Shown: positions 19,191-29,126, numbered from the stretch's first letter. The stretch is 64,000 nucleotides of DNA from Nitrospira lenta (GCF_900403705.1 NZ_OUNR01000001.1:930001-994000), one strand, 5' to 3'. Numbers and translations are program-made. Notes: generated from the letters alone by a model not told the origin.

Positions 19191-20267
19191 CTAATTGTGG
19201 GCCGGATAGGAACCCAGAATCTTCATAAAGAGACAGCGGCCTTTAATCTCTTCGATCGCCCGATTCACGCGTTCTTCTTCCATGTGGCCTTCCACATCGA
19301 CAAAGAAAATATACTCCCACGCCTTCCGCCTGGAGGGACGCGACTCGATCTTCGTCATGCTGATGCCATTTGACGCAAACGGCCTGAGGAGATCATACAG
19401 CGCGCCGACTTTGTCTTTAATCGACAGCATCAACGAGGTCTTATCTTTCCCGGTGCGCTGCGGCGGCTTCTGCGACAGGACCAGGAAACGGGTGAAATTG
19501 TTCAGATTGTCTTCGATTCGCGCCTTCATCACTTTGAGCCCGTAGAGCTGAGCCGCCAGTTCCGATGCGATGGCGGCTATGGTGACGTCTTCCTGACATA
19601 TCTCCGCGGCGCGGGCCGTGCTGGCGACTTCCGACACCAACACATGCGGCATATGCGTTTCGATCCAGTTGCGGCATTGTGCAATCGCCTGCGGATGCGA
19701 GCAAATCTTTTTGACCTCTTCCATCACGCCGGACTTCGACATCAGATGGTGTGAGACCTCTTGGAGCACTTCTCCGTAGATCAGGAGGTTCGAATCGATG
19801 AACATATCGAGCGTGTGATTCACAACACCTTCGGTCGTATTCTCGATCGGCACAACACCAAAATTCGCGCGGCCCCGTTCCACTTCGTTGAATACTTCCT
19901 TGATACTGTGGACCGGAATGTATTGAGCCGACGAGCCGAATTTCTGCATGCAGGCCATGTGTGTGAACGTCGCGCGTGGGCCCAGATAGGCCACCTTCTG
20001 CGGACCTTCCAGCGAAAGAGACGCCGACATGATTTCCCGATAGACGGGACGGATGGCTTCTGAGGGAAAAGGACCGGGATTTTGACCGACTAATCGCTCG
20101 ATAATGGCGGCTTCGCGAGCCGGGGTATGCAGATTAGCGGCCGCATCCTGAGCTTTCTTGATATGACCGATCTCGATGACGCTCTTCGACCGCTCATTGA
20201 GCAGACGAAGAATCTCATCGTCGATACGATCAATCTCCTTCCGATAACCGGAAAGGTCACCAGGCAT
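19191..20267 (-). CDS. pheA: Bifunctional chorismate mutase/prephenate dehydratase
   Basis: Makes phenylpyruvate from chorismate. 358 residues in three parts: AroQ chorismate mutase (residues 1-85, YRKEIDRIDDEILRLLNERS), prephenate dehydratase (about 90-270, with VPIENTTEGVVNHTLDMF) and a C-terminal ACT domain (SLMLSIKDKVGALYDLLRPF and ESRPSRRKAWEY), the phenylalanine-sensing site. GGAGGGG precedes the ATG. It is the first gene of the aromatic run. Confidence 0.96.
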   Translation of the reverse strand: MPGDLSGYRKEIDRIDDEILRLLNERSKSVIEIGHIKKAQDAAANLHTPAREAAIIERLVGQNPGPFPSEAIRPVYREIMSASLSLEGPQKVAYLGPRATFTHMACMQKFGSSAQYIPVHSIKEVFNEVERGRANFGVVPIENTTEGVVNHTLDMFIDSNLLIYGEVLQEVSHHLMSKSGVMEEVKKICSHPQAIAQCRNWIETHMPHVLVSEVASTARAAEICQEDVTIAAIASELAAQLYGLKVMKARIEDNLNNFTRFLVLSQKPPQRTGKDKTSLMLSIKDKVGALYDLLRPFASNGISMTKIESRPSRRKAWEYIFFVDVEGHMEEERVNRAIEEIKGRCLFMKILGSYPAHN

Positions 20268-20561
20268 GCGCGAACCCCCTCCACCCGTGCCTCATGAGTT
20301 GGACGACTGTCCAGAGGCAGATCGAGTGCAAGTAAGCAAAGGATGATACAGGATTCGAATCGCCTATTGCAAGGAGACTCCCCAGTCTTTCAAGAGCTTG
20401 CGACTACCATGGGGAGATCAATGATTGACGGGCAATCGGGAGGAATCAGTTGCGAAAGGAGACTAGCGGCGGCCTGGATGAGCCGAGGCCTCGATGATCG
20501 AGCGCCAGCTCCAACTTGAGCGGGGCCCTCGTGTACTGTGTGATTCTCAACCACTCGGTCG

Positions 20562-21566
20562 CTAGAATAGCTGATCCGTCGGCTTGCTAAAGTGATCGAA
20601 GGCGAGCTTTGTCGCTTGGCGGCCGCGGCCGGTGCGGTCGAGGTAGCCGGCTTGAATGAGGTAGGGCTCGTACACATCCTCCAGAGTCCCCTTCTCTTCT
20701 TGCACCGCTGCAGCCAGGGATTCTACTCCGACCGGTCCACCGTTGAACTTTTCGATGATGGTCATCAAGATCTTCCGATCCATATCGTCAAACCCCGCAC
20801 TGTCGACTCCCAGCCAGACCAGGGCCTCCTGAGCAACCTGCCTGGAGATATGCCCTTCGGCCTTAATCTGCGCATAGTCCCGGACGCGCCGGATCAAGCG
20901 ATTCACAATACGAGGCGTGCCTCGGGCTCTTCTCGCAATCTCTGCGGCACCGGCATGATCGATCGATGTGCCTAACACACCGGCCGACCGCGTCACGATC
21001 CGCTCCAGATCGGTCGGTGAGTAGAAGTCGAGGCGATACACGAGTCCGAACCGGTCGCGGAGCGGAGACGTCAGCGCCCCCGCTTTTGTCGTGGCTCCGA
21101 CCAACGTGAATGGAGGAAGGTCCAACTTGACCGTTCTGGCTGCAGGCCCCTGCCCGACGACCAGATCGAGTTGATAGTCCTCCATCGCCGGATAGAGCGC
21201 CTCTTCGACGGACGCCGGCAGCCGGTGAATTTCATCGATGAACAGTACGTCATGCGCCTGGAGATTCGTGAGGATCGCCGCCAGATCGCCGGCATGCGCC
21301 AACACGAGCCCGGAGGTTGAGCGGAGCGACGCCCCCATTTCCTTGGCGATGATGTGCGCGATTGTCGTCTTCCCAAGGCCGGGAGGTCCGTAAAAGATAG
21401 TGTGATCGAGCGCCTCGCTCCGTTGCAAAGCCGCATCGATACAGATGCGCAGGGACTCTTTCATCCGCTCTTGCCCGACGTAGTCGTGGAAGGACTGCGG
21501 CCGCAGCACGTTTTCCATGCTACGGTCATCGTCGGTGGTCCGCTGTGCGAGGAGCCGTTCAGTCAT
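20562..21566 (-). CDS. ruvB: Holliday junction branch-migration ATPase RuvB
   Basis: Hexameric AAA+ motor that drives branch migration with RuvA. 334 residues: [19 protein letters not shown], Walker [16 protein letters not shown], Walker [11 protein letters not shown], sensor and arginine-finger regions, and the C-terminal winged helix ([21 protein letters not shown]). Separated from ruvA by one small gene. Confidence 0.97.
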   Translation of the reverse strand: MTERLLAQRTTDDDRSMENVLRPQSFHDYVGQERMKESLRICIDAALQRSEALDHTIFYGPPGLGKTTIAHIIAKEMGASLRSTSGLVLAHAGDLAAILTNLQAHDVLFIDEIHRLPASVEEALYPAMEDYQLDLVVGQGPAARTVKLDLPPFTLVGATTKAGALTSPLRDRFGLVYRLDFYSPTDLERIVTRSAGVLGTSIDHAGAAEIARRARGTPRIVNRLIRRVRDYAQIKAEGHISRQVAQEALVWLGVDSAGFDDMDRKILMTIIEKFNGGPVGVESLAAAVQEEKGTLEDVYEPYLIQAGYLDRTGRGRQATKLAFDHFSKPTDQLF

Positions 21567-21581
21567 ACAATCTCGCGACGG

Positions 21582-22061
21582 CTACTTGTGGTCCGGAGCC
21601 TGCTGAAAACGCGGGACCGGCGGCAAAGCACCCTGGCCTGGTTGAGCAGCGCTCCCGCAGTAAGGAGGACAGGTCTTGACGCCTTGCGTCGGGTCGGGCA
21701 GATTCTGCTCCATCTTCTGCAACTGGCATTGCGACAACCGCCCCCCATCCTTGTTCCCGCAGCGGGAGGGAACCGACGAACTGCCGATCTCCGCATAGCC
21801 CTCGGGACAGGATCCGCACACGGGAAGCATGTTAGCCCCAAGAGGCACACACTGGACCAGCGTCGGATCTCCATCTTTACAGACTGACGGAGCCTGCGTG
21901 GTGCCAGTGGTGGCGTACCCCTCGGGACACGTTCCGCAGGTCATGCGAATACTCTTTTGCTCGCCGGCATCCTGTGCCCACCCAGCAAACGGAAGTCCCA
22001 AGAGAGAGCCCACCACTAAGCTACACCGGACCAGCACTCGTGCGCGCGTAGATAGACTCAT
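21582..22061 (-). CDS. Cys-rich secreted protein with two repeats
   Basis: 159 residues with a signal peptide (cleavage near GWAQ, residue 30). The mature part has two copies of the repeat CGxCPEGYAxxGxxxxPSxCxxxD (MTCGTCPEGYATTGTTQAPS and PVCGSCPEGYAEIGSSSVPS) plus a Pro-rich tail containing CPPYC. Ten cysteines suggest disulfides or metal binding outside the cytoplasm. No family recognised. It is inserted between ruvA and ruvB, 4 bases from ruvA and 15 from ruvB. Confidence 0.75.
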   Translation of the reverse strand: MSLSTRARVLVRCSLVVGSLLGLPFAGWAQDAGEQKSIRMTCGTCPEGYATTGTTQAPSVCKDGDPTLVQCVPLGANMLPVCGSCPEGYAEIGSSSVPSRCGNKDGGRLSQCQLQKMEQNLPDPTQGVKTCPPYCGSAAQPGQGALPPVPRFQQAPDHK

Positions 22062-22064
22062 CGT

Positions 22065-22673
22065 TTACCCCCTCGCAAGTTCTTTCAAACCCTCACGAAT
22101 CAATTCTTTGAGACCCGTCTGAGGCTCGACCGTCTTGGAAACTCGCTTCAACGCATCTTTGACATCTTGAGGGCGATACCCGAGATTGACAAGAGCCGAC
22201 AGCGCGTCATCGTAGGGACCTGCCGAAACCGTTGGCTCCTCGATCGTTGCGGAAGGCAGGCCGGAATGAATCTTCACGATCTTCTCTTTGAGCTCAAGGG
22301 CGATACGAGCCGCCGTCTTCTTTCCGATCCCCGGAATCGTGGCGAGCTTCTCGACATCCTCGGATTGAATGGCACGGACGAGCTCGACAAGCGGCAACCC
22401 AGACAACACACCGAGCGCGAGTTTCGGACCAATACCGGAGACCGTCGTCAACAGCAAAAAGGCCTCTTTCTCACTCTGCGAAAGAAAGCCGAATAGCTGA
22501 ATCGCGTCTTCGCGCAGATGGGTATGAATATTAAGCGCGGCGACTTCGTCGAGATTGGGCAGGGCGTAGTAGGTACTCAGCGGAATATGGACTTCGTAGC
22601 CCACACCCTGCACATCCAACGTGAGGTGGGTTGGCGCCTTAAATGCCAGCCGCCCCGTGAGAAAGGCGATCAT
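22065..22673 (-). CDS. ruvA: Holliday junction DNA-binding protein RuvA
   Basis: Tetrameric protein that binds four-way junctions and loads RuvB. 202 residues: OB-fold domain (MIAFLTGRLAFKAPTHLTLD), two helix-hairpin-helix motifs (VSGIGPKLALGVLSGL and IPGIGKKTAARIALEL), and a C-terminal RuvB-contact domain (ALVNLGYRPQDVKDALK). Normal length. Confidence 0.96.
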   Translation of the reverse strand: MIAFLTGRLAFKAPTHLTLDVQGVGYEVHIPLSTYYALPNLDEVAALNIHTHLREDAIQLFGFLSQSEKEAFLLLTTVSGIGPKLALGVLSGLPLVELVRAIQSEDVEKLATIPGIGKKTAARIALELKEKIVKIHSGLPSATIEEPTVSAGPYDDALSALVNLGYRPQDVKDALKRVSKTVEPQTGLKELIREGLKELARG

Positions 22674-22720
22674 CGTGACTCACGTCTCGTGTGGCAGAAA
22701 ACGACTGAACAAGTCGGCAC

Positions 22721-23479
22721 TTATCCCGCCGCCGCCGCGGCCACCTTCTCCATCACTTCCTCTGAGATGTCGAAATTCGCATGGACCTTTTGGACGTCAT
22801 CATGTTCGTCCATGGCTTCCATCAGCTTCAGCATCTGTTCGGCAGCTTTTTCTTCGAGGCGGATTGTATTCTGGGGAATAAAGGTCACTTCGGCGAGCGT
22901 CGTCTCGATCTTGGCGTCAGCCAGAGCCTTTTTCACGGCTTCGAATTCGTGAGTGCCGCAAATCACTTCGAAAGTTTTGTCGCTCACCTTCACATCCTCT
23001 GCGCCAGCTTCAAGTGCCAGCGTGAGCAACTGGTCTTCGTCGGCTTTTCCTTTGTCGATCGTCAGGAGGCCCTTCTTGTGGAACTGCCAGGCCACCGCCC
23101 CTGCTTCCGCCATATTTCCATGGTTCTTCGTGAAAAGATTGCGGATCTCCGCCACGGTTCGGTTGCGGTTGTCGCTGGTGATTTCAAGCAAGACCGCGGT
23201 GCCACCGGGCCCGTAGCCTTCCAACGCATACTCCTCATACGCCACGCCGGGAAGCTCTCCCGTGCCGCGCTGGATGGCTTTTTTAATCGTGTCGCCGGGC
23301 ATGTTGGCTTCTTTAGCCTTGGCGATCGACAGGCGCAGACGCGGATTGCTGTCAGGATCACCGCCGGTGCGCGCAGCGATGGCGATTTCGCGAATAATTC
23401 TAGTAAAAACCTTTCCGCGCTTGACGTCCTGCGCACCCTTATACCGCTTGATTGTCGCCCAATGGCTATGTCCACCCAT
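22721..23479 (-). CDS. yebC: YebC/PmpR family regulatory protein
   Basis: Conserved protein implicated in transcription regulation and, in recent work on the family, in translation of proline-rich stretches. 252 residues from ATG 23479 (MGGHSHWATIKRYKGAQD, the usual start); the frame is open to 23584 but that extension is not family-like. Typical blocks: RIIREIAIAARTGGDPDSNPRLR, NMPGDTIKKAIQRGTGE and YEGYGPGGTAVLLEI-type text. Lies upstream of ruvA as in many genomes, although no ruvC is between them. Confidence 0.95.
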   Translation of the reverse strand: MGGHSHWATIKRYKGAQDVKRGKVFTRIIREIAIAARTGGDPDSNPRLRLSIAKAKEANMPGDTIKKAIQRGTGELPGVAYEEYALEGYGPGGTAVLLEITSDNRNRTVAEIRNLFTKNHGNMAEAGAVAWQFHKKGLLTIDKGKADEDQLLTLALEAGAEDVKVSDKTFEVICGTHEFEAVKKALADAKIETTLAEVTFIPQNTIRLEEKAAEQMLKLMEAMDEHDDVQKVHANFDISEEVMEKVAAAAAG

Positions 23480-23615
23480 ATGTCCCTCGTCTACGTCTTT
23501 GAAACGCGTAACCGGTGTGAAGCCGCTGCCAACGGCTGATCCCTCACCATCGTAGACGTAGCATAGGCCTTTGAAAGGAGTCAATCAATCGGGCGGCGTA
23601 CAGACATGACACGGG

Positions 23616-24368
23616 TTATTCGGAATAAAAAAGAAGCTGGAATCCGATGAGCAGAATGAGACCCGCCCAGACCTTCTCCCAACGGGAACGAGACCACCCC
23701 ATGAAGACGCCTTTCCATGCTGAAGCCAGCCTGCTGGAACCAGCCGACACCGCCAAGGTGCCCATCACGGCATGGTGCATGGCAATCTTCTGGGCGGCAG
23801 GATGAGCGCCATGGGAATGCGCGAACAGCATGATCCCGCCGATCATGGCGAATAACGGGAGCGGGACGAGCCAACCGACGTGATCCAACCGATCAAGACG
23901 CCGATACAGCTCAATGAGTCCGACGGCCAAGGCAAGGAGACCATAGGCTTTATGCTGGAGGATTTCATGATCGTTACCGAAGAATGTTTCCGCGAAACTC
24001 AGTGGGCCGATGGGCCAGGCTTCGTGATCGCTCCAGATCAAGAGAAACGCCGCCATGCCCAGCAAGGCGGCAGGCAGGAGCATTCTCGCCCAGCTAAGGG
24101 AGGAAGATCGCAGCGCCTGCGCCATCTCAGAAAATCCGATCAGGAGTACAAAAAGTCCGGCGAGATGATGATTGAACTCCGAATAGGCCATACCGGCATT
24201 CGATCCTTCCCAGCTATCCGGTGAAAGAGTGAGTCCGTGATGATCGTGGCCATGCTCCGAGGAACCCACGGCAGCCGCTTCGTGACCAGGCTCACCATGC
24301 TGAGCGAAGAGGAGACCGCCGTCCAGGCCTACCAGCAGGGCGACGAGCGAGCAACAGAGCACCCACAT
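23616..24368 (-). CDS. Polytopic membrane protein with His-rich loops
   Basis: About 250 residues with six or seven hydrophobic helices. The first (MWVLCCSLVALLVGLDGGLLF) may be a cleaved signal. Histidine-rich segments (GEPGHEAAAVGSSEHGHDHHG, and FAHSHGAHPAAQKIAMHHAV) could bind metal, reminiscent of copper-handling membrane proteins, but I cannot place it in a family. The frame is open upstream to 24464; that part contains a terminator hairpin, so I start at ATG 24368. Confidence 0.65.
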   Translation of the reverse strand: MWVLCCSLVALLVGLDGGLLFAQHGEPGHEAAAVGSSEHGHDHHGLTLSPDSWEGSNAGMAYSEFNHHLAGLFVLLIGFSEMAQALRSSSLSWARMLLPAALLGMAAFLLIWSDHEAWPIGPLSFAETFFGNDHEILQHKAYGLLALAVGLIELYRRLDRLDHVGWLVPLPLFAMIGGIMLFAHSHGAHPAAQKIAMHHAVMGTLAVSAGSSRLASAWKGVFMGWSRSRWEKVWAGLILLIGFQLLFYSE

Positions 24369-24411
24369 CCGGACAGGGTTTGACCGGATGGAGGTGCCTA
24401 ACACTGAGGCT

Positions 24412-24445
24412 AAAGGAAAGGCCCATCCGGGAATCCGGATGGGCC
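24412..24445 (-). terminator. Terminator after the PCP_red gene
   Basis: Read on the minus strand: GGCCCATCCGG, a four-base loop, CCGGATGGGCC, then TTTCCTTT. The perfect 11-bp stem (24420-24445) lies 31 bases after the stop of the gene at 24476-25231. It overlaps the open 5' extension of the next membrane-protein frame and so argues for the downstream start of that gene. Confidence 0.75.
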
Positions 24446-24475
24446 TAGGTGAACCCTGCGACATGAAACTCCTAC

Positions 24476-25231
24476 TTACATAAACTTCATAAACTTGTCT
24501 TTGGTCTCGTCCATGACTTGTGCGGTGATTGTCACCAAGCCACGCTCTTTGGCCACGCGTTCAATCTCTTTTCTCGCCATGGGCCGAATGAAGTCCGGGA
24601 TGTTCTCCAGCCGCTGCTCGGCCTCGCGCGACCAGGTCATCCCGTTCGGCGAGTCGGTCTTGGAATCGTCCATGACTTGGAGCGTAATGGATTTGAACCC
24701 ATTCTTCCTGGCATAGGCTTCGACGCTGCTCTGCACCATCGGCTTCACGAATGCCGGCAACCGATCGAGCTTTTCTTTGGCATCGGCCGTCCACGTAAAA
24801 TCTGAGGGTGCGGGGGCGGTTCCGTTACCGGGCTTTCCGGTACCCGTCAATCCCATTTCCGCGACCATCGCGGAGAAGGGACACCCGCCGCTCGCTTTTT
24901 CTCCGGCTTTGTCCGGAGTCGCCGTCGATGTCGCCACCGGCTGCCCGCCCTGAATTCTTTCATTCAAATACGCGCCCATCTGCCCGGCACCGGCTTGGGC
25001 TTCATCCTTGAGCGTGCCGCGCGTCATTTCAAACGGCTCAGCCGCCACCGTGCGACCGCCAAATTTGACGCCGAGTGAACTGACCATCTGCGTTTCGCCT
25101 GGATTGGTCACCATCGAGAACTTGGCGTTGCACGATGGACAGCCGAAAAAGACGCCGAGCGCGCCCTCGCCAGGCTTTTCAACCTTTTCGAAATTCATAT
25201 AAGTTTCGCAATTGAGACAAACAAATTTCAT
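24476..25231 (-). CDS. Zinc-ribbon protein with two PCP_red domains
   Basis: 251 residues. N-terminal zinc ribbon with CLNC (residues 5-8) and FGCPSC (about 29-34), then a linker of about 110 residues, then two PCP_red modules near the C-terminus: FTWTADAKEKLDRLPAFVKP and MTWSREAEQRLENIPDFIRP, each ending in a VMDDSK/VMDETK strand. No BchB catalytic part. AGGAG precedes the ATG. Directly downstream of an Mrp-type ATPase (16 bases), so the two probably work in the same process, perhaps Fe-S or cofactor handling; that is inference. Confidence 0.72.
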   Translation of the reverse strand: MKFVCLNCETYMNFEKVEKPGEGALGVFFGCPSCNAKFSMVTNPGETQMVSSLGVKFGGRTVAAEPFEMTRGTLKDEAQAGAGQMGAYLNERIQGGQPVATSTATPDKAGEKASGGCPFSAMVAEMGLTGTGKPGNGTAPAPSDFTWTADAKEKLDRLPAFVKPMVQSSVEAYARKNGFKSITLQVMDDSKTDSPNGMTWSREAEQRLENIPDFIRPMARKEIERVAKERGLVTITAQVMDETKDKFMKFM

Positions 25232-25247
25232 AGGAACTCCTCTCGCA

Positions 25248-26168
25248 TCACAGCTTATCCGCCAACACCTTTTTGTAATCGAGCAGCGTGCGGATCCGCC
25301 CGGCTATCTCCTGGTACCGCTGAATGGTCGGGTACGTTTCGTCAAGCAGCGGCTGGCCCTTATCGAACGTGCGGGCTAGTTTTCGGTCAAACGGGACCCG
25401 CCCAAGAAGCGGAAGATCAAGCGCTTCACACATCGCTTCGGTGTTGCCTTCAAACAGTTCATTGACTTCACCGCAGGACGGACACCGGTACTCGCTCATA
25501 TTTTCGACGATGCCCAAAACCTTGATGCCCATGTCGCGCGCATAGGTGACCGATTTCTGCACCACATCGGAGGCCACTTCTGATGGTGTCGTCACCACGA
25601 TGGCTCCGGCTAGGTCCGGGATAAACCCGGCAATGACCGGCGGCTTATCGGCGGCCGCCCCGGGAGGCAGATCGGCGAGCAAGTAATCCAGTTCGCCCCA
25701 CATCACGTCGGCGAGAAACTCCCGGATCACATTCATTTCCATCAACCCGAGCCAGACCGGGCTCACATCCATCGGCCCCTTCCACCGGACCGGCGAGGCA
25801 TCGCCGAGGAAAAAATCCATCGACGCTACTTTCACACCGAGCGGACCGACCGGAGGAATCGCCCCTGCCGGGGTCATCTTCAACACTTGCCCATGCAGCC
25901 CGAGCATGCGCGGCACGCAGGGCCCGTTCAAATCGACATCCAGCAGCCCGACTTTCGCACCCTGGCGGGCAAATGCCAGCGCCAAGTTGACCGTCGTCAT
26001 ACTCTTGCCGACACCACCCTTCCCGCTCATGACAGCCAGCTTGTACTTGATGCCGGCTAAGCGGGCATGGACCTGTTTGGTCTGCTCGGTTATCTGTTCG
26101 ACGACCTTGGCATCATCGGAATACTTTAGCTTGCCAAGAATGGTCTTGAGGTCTTTGTCGGCTGCCAT
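25248..26168 (-). CDS. Mrp/NBP35 family Fe-S carrier ATPase
   Basis: P-loop ATPase that carries Fe-S clusters to apoproteins. About 306 residues: deviant Walker A VMSGKGGVGKSMTTVNLALA, switch region DVDLNGPCVPRMLG, DYLLADLPPGAAAD, and the cluster-binding CxxC in YRCPSCGEVNELF. ATG 26168 has an AGAAAG site upstream; an in-frame start at 26186 would add six residues. It lacks the N-terminal DUF59 domain of some Mrp proteins. Confidence 0.9.
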   Translation of the reverse strand: MAADKDLKTILGKLKYSDDAKVVEQITEQTKQVHARLAGIKYKLAVMSGKGGVGKSMTTVNLALAFARQGAKVGLLDVDLNGPCVPRMLGLHGQVLKMTPAGAIPPVGPLGVKVASMDFFLGDASPVRWKGPMDVSPVWLGLMEMNVIREFLADVMWGELDYLLADLPPGAAADKPPVIAGFIPDLAGAIVVTTPSEVASDVVQKSVTYARDMGIKVLGIVENMSEYRCPSCGEVNELFEGNTEAMCEALDLPLLGRVPFDRKLARTFDKGQPLLDETYPTIQRYQEIAGRIRTLLDYKKVLADKL

Positions 26169-26307
26169 ACAAGTCTTTCTATTCACAGGTCAAACGATGC
26201 AGGGCGGTACGGTAACACAGGGGTTTCTGGGGAGTCAAACCACGCAAACGGTGGGGGTGCGGAAGAAAAATGATCTCCGCAATCCCCTCACGATTCAGCG
26301 CGCTCGA

Positions 26308-28152
26308 CTAAATCGAATATTGGAAAGTCGGCTTAGCTCCGATGGCTTCGGCCAGCACGCCCCGCTTCTTGAGCTCCTCCATAATTTGTTTGGTGGCTTT
26401 GTCGAGATCCGTCGGTCCACTCAAAACAATGTCAGTATTCTGTGGCGGCTCTTCGCTGGTCTTGCTCATGTGCACCGCAATGACGGGAGCCGGATGGACG
26501 AGCGTTCTGATCGCCTGCACGGCTTCCTTATAGTGCGCCCCGAATGGATTCGTAGTGGAGACCACAATCAAACCGGTATCCATCAGCAGACGGGCGACTT
26601 CACCATACCGCCTGGCCATTTCATCGGTCTGCCCTCGCTCCTCATCCGTCAAATCTGCGTCGAGCCCGCGGCGAAGATTCTCTCCATCCAGCAGATAGGC
26701 ATGCCGCCCGTCGCCCACCAGCCGTCCTTCCAACTGCCTGGCAAGCAAGGACTTGCCCGTATGTCGCCCGCCGGTAAACAATACGATAGCGGCGCGATGC
26801 CCATACTGCCGCGCACGGTCCTCGATGCCGACTTCGCCCTTGACCCACGCGAAATCTCGACGGCGGGCCTCCTCCCGCAGAAACTCCTGATCATCGTGAA
26901 TCAGTTCCGTGACGATCCCGCCGCCGGCGATATCATATTCATCGACTAAGACAAACCGCCCGGTCGCTTCAAACGAAGCAGACAAGTCGAAGGCCACCGG
27001 CGTCTTCGTCCGCAGCGTCAATTCAGCGACCTGATTCTTATTCACGGTCGTGCTGCCTTGTTGCTGCGCCAGATCCATCGTATCGATAATCCGGTGAATG
27101 GTGGCTACTTCGCAGTCGACTTCCTTGTTGGCGACGCGCAACTGATATTTACGGCCGCGCTCCAGCGGGCGCTTCCCCAACCAGAACAGATTGGCCCTGA
27201 AGGCCGTCGAGACGGACGGCAACTGGTCCTGATGCGTCGCGATTTCACCGCGCTCCACAAAGATCTGCTCATCGAGCGTAATGCCGATCGACTGACCGGC
27301 ATAGCCCTCCGTCGGCGGCGGATCGATATTAAAGGCTTCGACGGACCGTATATTGGCCCGCTTGTTCGACGGGGAGAACACCAGATGATCGCCGACTTTT
27401 AGCTTCCCGGCGGTAATGCGGCCAGCAATGATCCGACGTGCGTCGAATTTGTACACGTCCTGGACGGGGAACCGCAGCGGCTGCTCCGATTGTGCCGCTT
27501 CCTTCTTGAAACGACTTAGCTGGTCCAGGACCGTCGGGCCGGTGTACCACGCCATATTGGCGCTGCGATTCGCGATGTTGTCGCCAAGCTTGGCGCTCAC
27601 CGGAATAATACATTCCGGCACGGCTTTGAACTGACCAAGAAACTCCCGATATTCTTTCTCGATACCGTCAAACACATCCTGCCGATAACCGACCAAGTCC
27701 ATCTTGTTGACGACCACGGCGAACTGCCGGACGCCCAGCAGCGACAGCAGATAGCCATGCTTCTTGGATTGCTCCTTCACTCCCTCCAGCGCATCGATCA
27801 GCAGCAACGCCGCTTCCGCCCGCGCTGCGCCCGAGATCATGTTCTTGAGAAACTCTTTGTGGCCCGGTGCGTCAATGATGATGTACTGGCGCCCCTTCCA
27901 GTTGAAGAAGGTCCGCGCCGTATCGATCGTAATTCCTTGTTCCTGTTCTTCGAGGAAAGCATCGAACAGGAAGGCATACTCAAACTCTTTGCCTTGCTGG
28001 CGACAAATCGCCTGCACCTTCTCGAGCTTGCCATCAGGCAATGACCCGGTGTCGGCATAGAGCCGCCCCAACAAGGTAGACTTACCGTGATCGACGTGTC
28101 CGACAATGACGATGTTCAGACTTTCCGAGGGCTTCTGTGTTTGATTGTCCAT
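26308..28152 (-). CDS. cysNC: Sulfate adenylyltransferase subunit 1 fused to an APS-kinase-like domain (CysN/CysC)
   Basis: GTPase subunit that drives ATP sulfurylase (with CysD) to make APS from sulfate. 614 residues. GTPase domain: [14 protein letters not shown] (18-30), [18 protein letters not shown]; two beta-barrel domains follow to about 425. The C-terminal ~165 residues are an APS-kinase fold with P-loop GGRHTGKS (461-468) and [11 protein letters not shown]. The FISP motif that holds the phosphorylated Ser of APS kinases is replaced by STTNP (532-536), so kinase activity is doubtful. Its neighbour 155 bases upstream is cysD. Confidence 0.93.
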   Translation of the reverse strand: MDNQTQKPSESLNIVIVGHVDHGKSTLLGRLYADTGSLPDGKLEKVQAICRQQGKEFEYAFLFDAFLEEQEQGITIDTARTFFNWKGRQYIIIDAPGHKEFLKNMISGAARAEAALLLIDALEGVKEQSKKHGYLLSLLGVRQFAVVVNKMDLVGYRQDVFDGIEKEYREFLGQFKAVPECIIPVSAKLGDNIANRSANMAWYTGPTVLDQLSRFKKEAAQSEQPLRFPVQDVYKFDARRIIAGRITAGKLKVGDHLVFSPSNKRANIRSVEAFNIDPPPTEGYAGQSIGITLDEQIFVERGEIATHQDQLPSVSTAFRANLFWLGKRPLERGRKYQLRVANKEVDCEVATIHRIIDTMDLAQQQGSTTVNKNQVAELTLRTKTPVAFDLSASFEATGRFVLVDEYDIAGGGIVTELIHDDQEFLREEARRRDFAWVKGEVGIEDRARQYGHRAAIVLFTGGRHTGKSLLARQLEGRLVGDGRHAYLLDGENLRRGLDADLTDEERGQTDEMARRYGEVARLLMDTGLIVVSTTNPFGAHYKEAVQAIRTLVHPAPVIAVHMSKTSEEPPQNTDIVLSGPTDLDKATKQIMEELKKRGVLAEAIGAKPTFQYSI

Positions 28153-28181
28153 GGTTACCTTAATCCATCTTAAGTCTTAGA

Positions 28182-28306
28182 GAGGATGATCAAAAAAGCC
28201 ATCCAACAAGGCCCGAGGCGAGTCGAAACCGGAAACGTACACTCTGCGGTACGTTGAGGATTTCGATGAGCCGAGAACGAAGTTGGGGGCCTTTTTCATC
28301 ATCCTC
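28182..28306. repeat. Long imperfect palindrome between cysD and cysNC
   Basis: 125-base inverted repeat. Outer arms 28182-28200 and 28288-28306 match over 19 bases with two mismatches. An inner arm pair AACGTAC (28234-28240) / GTACGTT (28249-28255) and a partly matching middle arm (GGCGAGTCGAAA / TTTCGATGAGCC) extend it. It could fold as one long stem-loop in the transcript. It looks like a REP-type intergenic repeat, but no second copy was seen in this window. Confidence 0.6.
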
Positions 28307-28307
28307 G

Positions 28308-29105
28308 TTACATGTACCCGTCTTTTCGTAGCAACTCCATGCCACGCCCTTCATCCTGCGCGCGGCCGGCCCGTTCGGCGACTGTCGTGTGACGCAATTC
28401 GTTGATGATCTCGTCGACCGTCTTCGCGGTCGACTTGATGGGCGTGGTGCAGGGTGCGCAACCGAGGCTCCGGTAGCGAGTGCCATCGCCCTTGTCGAGA
28501 TACAAGTCCATGAAGGGAATATTTTCGTACTTGATGTACTCCCAGATATTAATCTCAGTCCAATCCAGCAACGGATGGATGCGAATATGGGTACCAGGCG
28601 GGAAGGTTGTCTTGAACTGATTCCAGAGTTCGGGCGGCTGATCGCGGAAGTCCCAGTCGCCATGCTTATCGCGGGGCGAAAAATACCGCTCCTTCGCTCT
28701 CGTTCCCTCTTCGTCCGCTCGCACACCAAGAATGATACCGGTGTACCCCTTCTGCTCGATCAGTTGTTTCAGTCCGTTCGTCTTGAGGGCGGTACAACAG
28801 GCGACCCGGCCCATCGTATGATTCATGCCCGCCGCCAAGGCTTCCTTGTTTTGGCCCACCACCAAATCCAGACGCCATTCCCGCGCAATCCGATCGCGGT
28901 ATTCGATCATGGCCGGAATTTTGTAGCTCGTATCGACGTGGAGTAACGGAAAGGGCACCTGTCCGAAGAAGGCTTTGCGGGCAAGCCAGAGCAGCACCGT
29001 CGAATCTTTACCCATCGACCAGAGCATGCCCAGGTTGTCGAAACTCTTGTAGGCCTCGCGAAGAATGTAGACGCTTTGATCTTCTAACTGACGAAGATGG
29101 TTCAC
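28308..29105 (-). CDS. cysD: Sulfate adenylyltransferase subunit 2 (CysD)
   Basis: Catalytic subunit of ATP sulfurylase. 265 residues, shorter than the ~300 of E. coli CysD. The PP-loop is [36 protein letters not shown] and [13 protein letters not shown] are family blocks. GTG start. Read together with cysNC downstream, separated by the palindrome at 28182-28306. Confidence 0.95.
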   Translation of the reverse strand: MNHLRQLEDQSVYILREAYKSFDNLGMLWSMGKDSTVLLWLARKAFFGQVPFPLLHVDTSYKIPAMIEYRDRIAREWRLDLVVGQNKEALAAGMNHTMGRVACCTALKTNGLKQLIEQKGYTGIILGVRADEEGTRAKERYFSPRDKHGDWDFRDQPPELWNQFKTTFPPGTHIRIHPLLDWTEINIWEYIKYENIPFMDLYLDKGDGTRYRSLGCAPCTTPIKSTAKTVDEIINELRHTTVAERAGRAQDEGRGMELLRKDGYM

Positions 29106-29126
29106 GACCGGCGACCTTTCTCTTTA

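Noticed and set aside
20390-20677. Open minus-strand frame upstream of pheA/after ruvB
   Set aside because: Overlaps the ruvB 3' end in another frame; low-complexity Ser/Ala composition.
28190-28729. Open minus-strand frame of 179 codons over cysD
   Set aside because: Arg/Ser-rich shadow of cysD in another frame with no ribosome site or motif.
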